Shown here: piece after piece, positions 27,501-32,605 of the stretch | Layout of the letters: the number at the start of each line of letters is the position of its first letter | Numbering within the stretch: the stretch's first letter is position 1 | Assembly (NCBI GenBank): GCA_022508485.1 | Contig: JAFLVD010000006.1 | Location: forward strand, 51,030 to 83,634 | DNA from: Clostridiales bacterium | GTDB lineage: Bacteria; Bacillota; Clostridia; Christensenellales; Pumilibacteraceae | Reading direction: 5' to 3' | Length of the DNA: 32,605 nt | The notes under the pieces: model-generated | What the model was told of the DNA's origin: nothing | Seen by the model: only the letters and a program-made list of their open reading frames with translations | The model's database searches: none | Made by a program: the position numbers and the translations under genes

Positions 27501-28906
27501 GTTTTAACGGTAATGGGGCGCGGCGTTACCGTAAGAAGTCCTGTATTTTCCTCGCTCAATACGAACGAATAGTTGTCGGTGGAATCGGCGCCGTCCGCCT
27601 TAACTACCTGCGGCGTAACGGTATTTTGAACAGAGCCGACGTCGAAAATTTTTGCATAGCGCTTAACGGACGAAACCTCGCCGGGAACAAGCTCGCCGCT
27701 TACTATCGTAAAGCCGGACAAGCTGTGATCTTCGCCGTCGTACACCCACGACTCGCTCTCCGTTTTTATACCGATTGTACGCCTGTCTACTTTAAGCGTG
27801 CCGTATTCGTAAGTAATCGCATAGTTGCCGGTGGAATCGCTCTCGTCCTCTTTTTGCACCGAGAGGATGAGGATATTGTCGGTCTCGCCGGCGTCGACTA
27901 TACCGACGTTGTTCGTAACTACAACGGTTTCGCCGTCTAATACGCTAAGCTCGGATACAATCTCGTAGCCTTTATTTTCGTGTCTTTCGCCGTCGTAAAC
28001 CCAGTCGTCGTCCGCCGTTTTTACGGTAATTGGCCTCGGCTCTATTGTAAGCGTGCCGGGGTGCGGCGTTATTTTGTACTGAATGGTTACGTTCGTGTCG
28101 CCGTGCATAACGGTAAACGACGGAATATTTTCTACGCTTCCCACTTCCGTTACTTCGCCGTCGCACTCGACGGTAATAGAGTCGCCGTCCGCGAGCGAGC
28201 CTGCCGAAACGGTGTACTCGCTGCTGCTTAGCGGCGTGCCGTCGTAATACTTGCTCTTGTTCGTTATATCGACCGTTATTTCGCGGCGAAGGAAAAGTAT
28301 GCTTTCCGGCTTTGTTTTAAAAACGTACGATCCGGTTACGTCTACACCGTCCGTGCTTACGGCTTTTATCGAATCGACGTAAACGGTAGTGCTTTCGGCG
28401 TCGATTGCGTCGTACTCGTAATTAAAGTCGGTTATCGTGTCGCCGAAAATAAGACCGCCGGTAATAGCCGGCCTTTCGCCGTACACCACGCTGTCCGCCA
28501 CGTCGAGCGACACCTCGAGCGGCTTAATGGTAAACTTGTACGTTTTTCCGTACGACGGCGAACCGAACGTGCGCGTAGATACGGCGCGCACCGAGTAAAC
28601 GCCGGCGTAGCGCGGCGCCTTACTACTCCACGCGGCAGGTTCCTTTTCCTTACCGGCCTCGCAGTACTCGTACGTTACGCCGCTCATAAACGCGTTCGAC
28701 TCGTAGGAAAGCAGTTCGCCGTAGGTAATTTCGGGCGGAGGCGGAACCTCGCCATACACGATGCCGTTAGTCGCCATGAGCGCGATTACGGTCGTCGTTA
28801 TGAGCGCGATAACACTTATTATAAGCACGCGGAAACGGTACAGCACGCCGAGGAAGCGCCGTACCTTTTCCATACGCTTTTTATAATTTTCGTAATTAAC
28901 GCTCAC
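18575..28906 (-). CDS. Giant (3443 aa) membrane-anchored YDG/MBG-repeat protein with two transglutaminase-like domains
   Basis: The start is GTG at 28906, sharing one base with the upstream stop (TAGTG), with GGAGG 10 nt ahead. A basic N-terminus and one helix (about 28-50) anchor the protein; the rest should be outside. After a less regular region to about residue 210 come roughly 29 Ig-like repeats of 75-95 aa, each with a YDG-type strand and closing on GTLTV followed by R. They match the MBG/YDG bacterial Ig-like families. Twenty-three repeats precede the first transglutaminase-like domain (about 2304-2575; Cys2512 in GVCRHYA, His2553 in GHAWVEVF). Three more precede the second (about 2889-3160; Cys3097, His3138), and three end the protein. 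The usual third residue, Asp, is Glu (EVTPGG). No sortase motif or lipobox is seen. Target unknown: adhesion, wall linkage or peptide processing are all possible. Confidence 0.92.
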   Translation of the reverse strand: MSVNYENYKKRMEKVRRFLGVLYRFRVLIISVIALITTTVIALMATNGIVYGEVPPPPEITYGELLSYESNAFMSGVTYEYCEAGKEKEPAAWSSKAPRYAGVYSVRAVSTRTFGSPSYGKTYKFTIKPLEVSLDVADSVVYGERPAITGGLIFGDTITDFNYEYDAIDAESTTVYVDSIKAVSTDGVDVTGSYVFKTKPESILFLRREITVDITNKSKYYDGTPLSSSEYTVSAGSLADGDSITVECDGEVTEVGSVENIPSFTVMHGDTNVTIQYKITPHPGTLTIEPRPITVKTADDDWVYDGERHENKGYEIVSELSVLDGETVVVTNNVGIVDAGETDNILILSVQKEDESDSTGNYAITYEYGTLKVDRRTIGIKTESESWVYDGEDHSLSGFTIVSGELVPGEVSSVKRYAKIFDVGSVQNTVTPQVVKADGADSTDNYSFVLSEENTGLLTVTPRPITVKTRTSSRVYSGTEFTDDELEVTSSLKVAPCDKLVVSSAAGITDVGTTENVITVRLVKSDGGDSTGNYTVEYDYGTLTVEKRPVTIETATNTWIYDGEFKSDATYTVTSDLKIAEGDRVVATNPASIRNVGSTDNTMTLEIVKSNGDDSTGNYVISTVEGTLTVTPCEVTIVTSSQEWLYDGEVHYNERITVTSESKISSFDTLTVTNHTEIKNAGSVDNELEIQILSPDGNDAKGNYIITIDLGTLTVTPIEVEVAADSLETMYDGEEHSVSAYTVKVGGVKKREGDLNLIGGDYMEVTMPVVSSTDVTDEDGIVAALSVKLCDKAGAELTYPEKDNYILTVEFGTLKINHRPISVLTYSHTWVYDGKAHYDDGFTVTSDIKIAANQTPSVVYKTEVKNAVEAIKNTLELDITDRLGASVIRNYFIIYSYGTLTVDKRPITLAADSDSKVYDGIELTASTVIYTAGIYDGVKLDTAFAEGEYLDSAAMTAGSKIIDVGSVPNVIDESSVVISDGNEDTTANYAITFIDGTLDISVRPITVTTSLNEWVYDGEYHYDESYTASCEYGEVIVSRDRAEVIDRTEIIDVGEKPNIFALSITTNTGESSENNYKITYNYGTLTVTVRYITVETATSDAIYDGEPYYDLSYIILSEYGLTPRDDATIIDYAFLTDVGKTENKFLLSIKTHSGEPSDNNYHITYVYGYIEVTPRQITIQTATNEWVYDGQTHFDDGYEVTSILKVVPNERLVVTGKTGVLLYTPEPVPNEQRVQILKADGTDSTGNYTISFDLGTLAIDRRPITITAASDSKEYDGTPLTCEKYVLAPGEYKGGVLSAALADNETITLSMTAASTITNAGKVKNEVDRDSIVILNILKNEDRVNNYDITLIDGELEITSVYINIFALSDSKVYDGLPLELTGVLVMVDDYDVEEQDGVYPLVNGEYMVVYMDVFSITNVWESGMETYIKSIALFDRDGVPLDRERISNYNIYSFIGRLIIEPRPITVKSGTRSFEYDGKEHTYEYISFTSDLKLADGENCTIHDATAVVDHARDPVDNVLTITIEKADGSDSTENYDITYEYGTISITKRLVAFLTAENTFVYNGQWHFDEGYEVLINDPDVYRIFRRNSMPVADGETIVITRHTEVKYVTSKPVDNILDFRIDKANGTDSTDNYTVVVFVATLTVTPRPITVTAGSDEKVYDGLPLTCLDYVLKEGEGEGLADGDRIEIVTTESSSLIKVGSVDNVIDLNATKIYCGDTDVTSSYSFTTYDGTLTVTVRKITVTAGSSSKPYDGLPLTLNDISTLLADGEEGEVGIASVDYAEFSMTAESTITDVGSVPNVIDRSTFKIYNEYVGEVTDCYEIEFFDGLLEVVQINIVITAGSAEKEYDGTPLTVGDYTVVIEGVTQPVSDRYYLADDGSYFTVIMPTYSATHVFETCATRVLGIEAYDSCGNRFKEEDEGMIAVLFVDGWLEIKPRNLSVDTADGQWVYDGTAHYEIEYTVVNPEVLLPGDEIELVDYPTITEIGSVANAHSYQIINGEGIDVTQNYNIAFTHMGTLTVTAIPLLISTGSAQKVYDGTPLTCGDYYVDTVALIDGHTVHVTVYGEQTDLGSSDNLFEAVVTDGDGNDVSEMYEIIYQYGTLTVFDNEITVKTGSAEKVYDGAPLTCDEYSVEGLPDGYEIKLTVIGTITLVGSVYNNVDEENVVIFDLSTGEDITYKFRINYEYGNLTVVGIVIKIKTASAEKEYDGTPLTAHEYEIVEGEPLPTDSLQVTFTGSQTQVGKSDNTIEYIVTNKYSGEDVTGMYDIQVECGTLTVTGDSGGDGDGELDGDLAGGGVPSNPVPVFTIDTEYVGHMYLRYLSYGNYDGKNWDNGISPYLDADMSALYYGAEALKQSGAASYSTTVTIYEKDDGKLATKNFLLPYYALFGDMREEEKSNKNDIYISSSYEQYTFTHYPYAYSNDDLPTGANIPEAYRSYVYANYLDVRQSTAQYLQENILNFNPTFTLSNPEVINHVASYVLTCAVYNDKYDRSIDAADDRIIAFIEAGEGVCRHYASLATLIYRMIGIPARYTIGYSVTAEGGEQLVKSDTGHAWVEVFLDGMGWVQIEVTPGGAGMGGGGGGEGKPKLSIKPVDISKEFDGTPLDASKGEQAVVGTDIESITLLQNLLSAGYTYEAQLSGSRTEIGIGFSEIKSFKLFNELGEDVTNQFNVVYNLGTIEITMPQIRISVLDLTKEYDGTPLKYDVTKSYYTVIKQPSAVSRVELDLSELSVTKPQESIFVRDYYEDNKHVLRIYGEDGEELSADDFYVDIEGGLTVTKRKLIIKTASDEKVFDGEPLTAHDYELIGELLPTDILEVTVTGSRTEVGKSDNTAEFTIKNIYSGEDLSDLYEITVECGTLTVKEPSDDKDDNWDLDGDLAGGGPPANPSPVFTINTDYAGQMYFRYLSYGNFFGTNWDNSVAPYLDTDMSALYYGAEALRASGKTAYTTAVSIIKNGSGKPVTGNFLMPYYSLYDDMSDAQKANKNDIYIADSYEDYTFTHYPFTYNPRAVLNRIEIPSAYRTYVYENYLDVFDSTGAYLKEHILDENPSFTVANPDVINLVAAYVMSIATYNDTYDKAIDDADDRVIAFIEAGEGVCRHYASLATLLYRMIGIPARYTIGYSVKSVGGEQVVTNKSGHAWVEVFIDGIGWVAVEVTPGGAGGSADKQDLFIKPVDINKEYDGTPLDASEGPQVIEGADAATKVLLNNLLSVGYTYEAHFSGSRTDYGVSPSIIESFTLFNERGDDVTNLFNIIYGEGEIEITTTQVQILVLSASKVYDGTPLKFNTSKRYFMVMQKPDVIVNTELDLSEMSVTKPQESITVKEYYKSHPEILHFYDANGEEISTENFYVNFEGGLTVTQRSITISAMSRQKAYDGEALTCPDSVISSGSLVSGHRYEAVITGSRVDKGVTENVIDEVTIYDAYGNDVTDCYLISVKSGTLTIT
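18830..20569 (-). repeat. Second copy of tandem repeat-transglutaminase module
   Basis: This covers residues about 2780-3359 of the 3443-aa protein: YDG repeat, acidic linker, transglutaminase-like domain, two YDG repeats. It aligns without gaps to the first copy across the 209 residues from PVFTI to the catalytic Cys, with about 130 identities counted by eye. A single extra YDG repeat follows to the C-terminus. Confidence 0.85.
20570..22324 (-). repeat. First copy of tandem repeat-transglutaminase module
   Basis: This covers residues about 2195-2779 of the 3443-aa protein, with the same order of domains as the second copy. The catalytic cysteines of the two copies are 585 residues apart. 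The leading repeats share TAHxYE, LPTD and VGKSDNT, and the linkers share LDGDLAGGG followed by PxNPxPVFTI, so the duplication unit begins with the repeat before the enzyme domain. Confidence 0.85.
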
Positions 28907-31900
28907 TAAAAGCCAACCTCCAACGTTCCGAATCTCAACTCAACCGAAAACATATCGGTAACTTCCTCAAAATACTTGTTGTACACCCTTACGTCGCGAA
29001 CTTCGTTATCGGTAAAGCCGAGGTACGTAAGAGATGAGATAAACTCCATTGTAAAGAAGAAATCGGCGCCGTCGCCGTTAGGGAACGGCGTTTCCCCGTC
29101 CTCGTAATAGACGTGGAAAACCTCGTGCTTGTATACTTCGAGCGGCTCGTCAAAGTACGACCATTCCTTACTCTCGGTTTCCACAATAACCTTGTACGGC
29201 AGAATTGTAAGATCGCCGAAGTCGTAATTTATGCGGTAATAGCACGTAACGTCTATTCCGTTTTCGTCTTTTATAATCATCGTGTAGCTGTTCGGCGTCG
29301 AACCGACTCTAATTAGGTCGCTTGTAGGCGTGCACAGATATGTGTATCCTTTTCCAAGCTCGCCTATAATCGTATAGTCGTCCGCTTTTCCCAGCTCGTC
29401 AAACGGATCGCCGTCGTAATGTTTTACATGACTTTCCGTTTTAAGCGTAATCTCCTGCAAGTATATCTGAATTATGCCCGTGCCCCACACTATGTCGAAT
29501 TTATCGGTAACGTCCTTCTTACCGGGGTCGTACAGCACAAAATATGTAATGTGGCTCTTGCTTTCGCCGGGGCCTATCTGCGAGCCTTCCACCGTAACGT
29601 CCCACGAATAGCCGAGCTGAGTAAGCGCGTGCAGACCCTGAATTTCGTTTGTGGGTCTAAGCTCTTGCGTTTTGCTTATAAAAGGCGCTCTCACGTCCTT
29701 CGGCTTAATGTAAATCGTGTTGTCGTCGTTGCCGTTATCTCCGCCGCCGCTTCCCGTAACCTCGACCTCTACCCAGCCGATACCGTCTATAAACACCTCT
29801 ACCCAGGCGTGAGCGTCGTCGGAGGTAACCTCCACCCATTCTCCGGCCTTAGTCTTTGACTTGTAGCCTATGGTATAGCGCGCCGGAATTCCCACCGTTC
29901 TGTACATAAGCGTGGCGGCCGCGGCGTAGTGGCGGCACACGCCCGACTTGTATTTCGTCAAAAAGTCGTAAACGACGTCGCTTGAAGAATTAAGCTCGCG
30001 GTCGTATTTTTTGTCGTAGGTCGCCGACGACTTTATGTAGTTTGCTATTTTTCTTATAACGTTGGGGTCGTCCAAGCTGAAATTCATTCTTTCGGCTTCG
30101 GCTTCGAGGTAATTTTTAAGCGCGCTCGGCACGCCGTCGCGGCTTAAATACATCTTATGAGCATAAGCACTAAGCGCGGCGCCGTAAGCGGTATAATCTT
30201 CGTAGCCGGAGGTGAATATGGTTGTCGCAACGGTATAGTCGTAGGGATAGTATGTAAGCGTGTACTCGTTTTTGGGGTCGCCGGCGTAATACACGTCGCT
30301 TGTCTGGACCGCATAATTTCCCGATCCGCCCATAACCATATAGTACGGCAAGAGATAGTTTGTGGTGCCGAGACTTACTATACGAAGCTCTTCCGCCGTT
30401 CCGTTTTTAAGCGCCTCGCCGGTAAGGTAGTTGGCGGAATACTTGCCGTCTATAAGCGATTCGTACTCCTCGGCGTCCGAAAAACCTTTGCCGTCGTAAT
30501 TGCCGAAGCTTTTTAACCGCAGATAAATAGCTTTACTCGCGGTGGACATAATCTGAACGACGGGCACGTTTTCGGGCGGTTCGCCGTCCAGCCTGCCGTC
30601 CTCGTCGAGGTCGGAATCGTTTATCACCTCGAACACGGTAAGAAGCCCTTCCCTTACCGTGATGTTGTAATTGTAGTTTACGATTTTATCTTCGTCGTAA
30701 ATGACAACGCTCGCTACTGTGTTGGGGCTTTGTCCCGGCTCAGTCTGCGAGCCAGTTATATACACCACAATCGTGTGGCCGCCGACAAGCGCGTCCAAGT
30801 CCGACCCGGTAAGCTCGACGGTACAGTTAGGCCCGTACAGTGTTTCGCCCGGTCTATATTCCCTGCTCTTCGTTTCCGAAGTAATCGTAATCGGCCTCGG
30901 GTACACCGTAAGCGTGCCGTAAATCGGGATTATGTAATAGTCGTCGGTAAAATCGGCCTTAACGCCCTCCGTTTCCTCGAAAACCTTAGCAATAAAGTAG
31001 TTTTCGGCCGAGCCTATTTCGGTAATCTCGCCGTAATAATCTATTTCCAAAAAATGATTTTCGGCAAGCTCGCCTATCTTAGTGCTTTCGTGGCAGGTAA
31101 GCGGAATGTCGTCGAACACCTTGTTCGCGCTGCCGCTAATAACGGTTATCATTCGCGCGGACACGGTAAGCCTGCCCTGCCGCAAGGTCAGCTCGTAATT
31201 ATCGGTAACAGCCTCGCCGTCGCAGTAAATAGCGACGCCGTACTCGTTAAACGCCGTACCTACGTGCAAAATCTCGGTGTAATACGTTACGTCGAGAATA
31301 TGCCCCTCGACAAGACTGCCCTGCTTAACCGTGCACGTATGCTCGAAAAACGACCTTCCGTCGAACAAGTGCGTAGCCGTGCCGGACTCCAAAACGAGCG
31401 CGCGCTTTTTAATAACGAGCTTTGCCTTTTCGCCCGACGGCGTTACGCCTACGCTTACGTCGTAGCAATCGGACACGTCTACTCCGTCCTCGTTGGTTAC
31501 GGTAAGCGTCATATCGATAACCGCCTCGCCGGCGTTAACAATAAATGTATCGGAGGTAAACGTTTCGCTGTCGCCTTCCACAAGAGCGCCCGAGGTTATC
31601 GTGCCGCCGGGCGAAGTGAGAGGCTCGCCGTCGTATTCCTTTTCGGCGGACGTGGGAACGATGGTAATAGGCCTCGGAGTAACGATCAGCTCGCCTGCGT
31701 AGAACGTAATGTCGTAAACGTCCGACCAGTCGTTGCCCTCGTCGTCAACGACGCGCGCGGAGGTTATGTTAATCTCGCTCGTGCCGGCGTAGAGCTGCGA
31801 GCCGACGAATGTAACGTCCGATATAAAATGTCCGTCGAGAAGAATTCCCGACCGCAATACGTACTCGTCGTCGGTAAGCGGAATGCCGTCGTATTCCTTT

Positions 31901-32547
31901 TCCGCCCCGACGGCGCGGAGGGAAATGGGTATGCGCGACACGACGAGGTCGCCGAAGATATAGGTGATGTTGTAAAGCGCCGTTACGTTCTCGTCGTCCT
32001 CGGTAAGCACGGCTGCGACAAACGTATTGTTAACCGTTCCCTTATCGGTGGAAGCAAAACCGGAAACGGAAAGACGGTGCCCCTCGACAAGCGAGCCGGC
32101 GACAATATCCGCGTTTTCGTTTTTAAGCATTTCCCCGTTGTAAACGCGCTGTGCGCTGTGCGACTGAACGACAATCTCGCGCTTGTTTACTGTAAGCGTT
32201 CCGGGTTGAAGCTCTACTATGTAGTTTTCGGTTACGTCCTTATCGTTGGAATCCTTTATGACGACGGTAAAGCTGTTGTTGCCGGTACCCACTTCGGTCT
32301 GGGTACCCGAAAACTCGACTTCGGCGGTGTGTCCTTCTTTAAGCTTACCTTCGGTTATCTTGTACAAATGACACCTAAGCTCTTCCCCGTCATATTCCTT
32401 GATGGCGGAGTCGGAGACGAAAATAAGTTTTTCCTTGCGGTAATCCACGACGCCGAAACCGATTAACGCGAAATACACCGCAAGTACTGCGATGACTCCG
32501 ATAATCACGGCACCGATTATATAACCGATTTTCGTCCTTCCTCTCAC
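28906..32547 (-). CDS. Membrane-anchored YDG/MBG-repeat protein with one transglutaminase-like domain (1213 aa)
   Basis: The start is GTG at 32547, the first start codon after an in-frame TAA two codons upstream, with AAGGATAGG ahead of it. One N-terminal membrane helix (about 8-30) is followed by about seven YDG/MBG-type repeats. An acidic linker with DLDEDGRLDG (a DxDxDGxxD calcium-loop pattern) leads into a transglutaminase-like domain with Cys871 (GVCRHYA), His913 (AHAWVEVF) and Glu929 in place of the usual Asp (EVEVTG). Three further repeats end the protein; the first of them has lost the YDG motif. All repeats are of the SxxKxYDGxPLT class. It is a paralogue of the C-terminal part of the downstream giant protein, whose GTG overlaps this gene's TAG. 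The likely location is the outer face of the membrane; the substrate is unknown. Confidence 0.92.
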   Translation of the reverse strand: MRGRTKIGYIIGAVIIGVIAVLAVYFALIGFGVVDYRKEKLIFVSDSAIKEYDGEELRCHLYKITEGKLKEGHTAEVEFSGTQTEVGTGNNSFTVVIKDSNDKDVTENYIVELQPGTLTVNKREIVVQSHSAQRVYNGEMLKNENADIVAGSLVEGHRLSVSGFASTDKGTVNNTFVAAVLTEDDENVTALYNITYIFGDLVVSRIPISLRAVGAEKEYDGIPLTDDEYVLRSGILLDGHFISDVTFVGSQLYAGTSEINITSARVVDDEGNDWSDVYDITFYAGELIVTPRPITIVPTSAEKEYDGEPLTSPGGTITSGALVEGDSETFTSDTFIVNAGEAVIDMTLTVTNEDGVDVSDCYDVSVGVTPSGEKAKLVIKKRALVLESGTATHLFDGRSFFEHTCTVKQGSLVEGHILDVTYYTEILHVGTAFNEYGVAIYCDGEAVTDNYELTLRQGRLTVSARMITVISGSANKVFDDIPLTCHESTKIGELAENHFLEIDYYGEITEIGSAENYFIAKVFEETEGVKADFTDDYYIIPIYGTLTVYPRPITITSETKSREYRPGETLYGPNCTVELTGSDLDALVGGHTIVVYITGSQTEPGQSPNTVASVVIYDEDKIVNYNYNITVREGLLTVFEVINDSDLDEDGRLDGEPPENVPVVQIMSTASKAIYLRLKSFGNYDGKGFSDAEEYESLIDGKYSANYLTGEALKNGTAEELRIVSLGTTNYLLPYYMVMGGSGNYAVQTSDVYYAGDPKNEYTLTYYPYDYTVATTIFTSGYEDYTAYGAALSAYAHKMYLSRDGVPSALKNYLEAEAERMNFSLDDPNVIRKIANYIKSSATYDKKYDRELNSSSDVVYDFLTKYKSGVCRHYAAAATLMYRTVGIPARYTIGYKSKTKAGEWVEVTSDDAHAWVEVFIDGIGWVEVEVTGSGGGDNGNDDNTIYIKPKDVRAPFISKTQELRPTNEIQGLHALTQLGYSWDVTVEGSQIGPGESKSHITYFVLYDPGKKDVTDKFDIVWGTGIIQIYLQEITLKTESHVKHYDGDPFDELGKADDYTIIGELGKGYTYLCTPTSDLIRVGSTPNSYTMIIKDENGIDVTCYYRINYDFGDLTILPYKVIVETESKEWSYFDEPLEVYKHEVFHVYYEDGETPFPNGDGADFFFTMEFISSLTYLGFTDNEVRDVRVYNKYFEEVTDMFSVELRFGTLEVGF

Positions 32548-32563
32548 TTTTTACCTATCCTTG

Positions 32564-32605
32564 TTAAGCGTTATCCGCAATGCGTTCTATTGCAGAGCGG
32601 CAGGC
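32564..32605 (-). CDS. Possible 3-prime end of an upstream gene
   Basis: One frame is open from the right edge to TAA at 32566-32564, encoding ACRSAIERIADNA. It ends 16 nt before the GTG of the 1213-aa gene, and no promoter is visible in between, which would fit an upstream operon partner. MoxR ATPases and DUF58 proteins often neighbour transglutaminase-like genes, but thirteen residues cannot identify the family. Confidence 0.3.
   Translation of the reverse strand, partial: ACRSAIERIADNA

Noticed and set aside
18575-28906. The repeated GCCGTCGTA-containing blocks on the plus strand as a CRISPR-like or tandem DNA repeat array
   Set aside because: They are the coding strand of the YDG motif recurring every 220-290 bp in frame. 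Spacing and sequence vary as expected for protein repeats, and no spacer-repeat structure exists.
30730-32466. A long plus-strand frame (578 codons) opposite the 1213-aa gene, and similar ones at 18725-20191 and 6554-7753
   Set aside because: They lie wholly antisense to genes with clear domains and repeats and resemble no family. They arise because the codon usage of the real genes leaves few stops on the opposite strand.

Overview
The window is a gene-dense stretch of about 50% GC in which every credible gene lies on the minus strand. It looks like a Gram-positive, probably anaerobic member of the Clostridia (Bacillota). It has lipobox lipoproteins and surface proteins held by an N-terminal membrane helix, a dissociated (type II) fatty-acid gene cluster, sigma-A-like promoters with extended -10 boxes, and GGCGGC/GCCGCC terminators followed by U runs. 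The assignment to Clostridia, and more loosely to an uncultured gut lineage, is inference from gene families and style. I see no tRNA, rRNA, CRISPR array or insertion sequence.

In the direction of transcription (high to low coordinates) there are four blocks. (1) At 18575-32547, two co-transcribed genes with GTG starts encode very large cell-surface proteins of 1213 and 3443 aa. Each has one N-terminal membrane helix, many Ig-like YDG/MBG-type repeats (about 10 and 29) and transglutaminase-like domains (one and two). The block ends in a strong terminator. (2) At 16711-18449, an OmpR/PhoB-type response regulator and its histidine kinase have their own promoter and terminator. (3) At 8181-16468, a nine-gene lipid operon reads acp, ketosynthase didomain, fabG, fabZ, fabD, accD, accA, flavoprotein, plsX. 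(4) From 7762 to the left edge, an oligopeptide/dipeptide ABC transporter operon reads repeat-containing lipoprotein, substrate-binding lipoprotein, oppB, oppC, oppD, and then a partial gene with a long acidic N-terminus that is probably the second ATPase.

The lipid operon can make malonyl-CoA (carboxyltransferase half only), load it on ACP, condense, ketoreduce and dehydrate, and pass acyl groups to phosphate through PlsX. It contains no recognisable enoyl reductase, no FabH and no AccB/AccC. Its ketosynthase is a single polypeptide: an intact KS (Cys155, His287, His324) fused to a second KS fold that has lost all three catalytic residues, as in chain-length factors. Its ACP carries a DSID rather than DSL phosphopantetheine motif. 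These features together make the operon the most unusual metabolic locus in the window.

The surface block is the other standout. The transglutaminase-like domains sit far from the membrane anchor, after 7 repeats in one protein and 23 in the other. In the 3443-aa protein the module of repeat, acidic linker, transglutaminase and two repeats is duplicated in tandem with a period near 585 residues.
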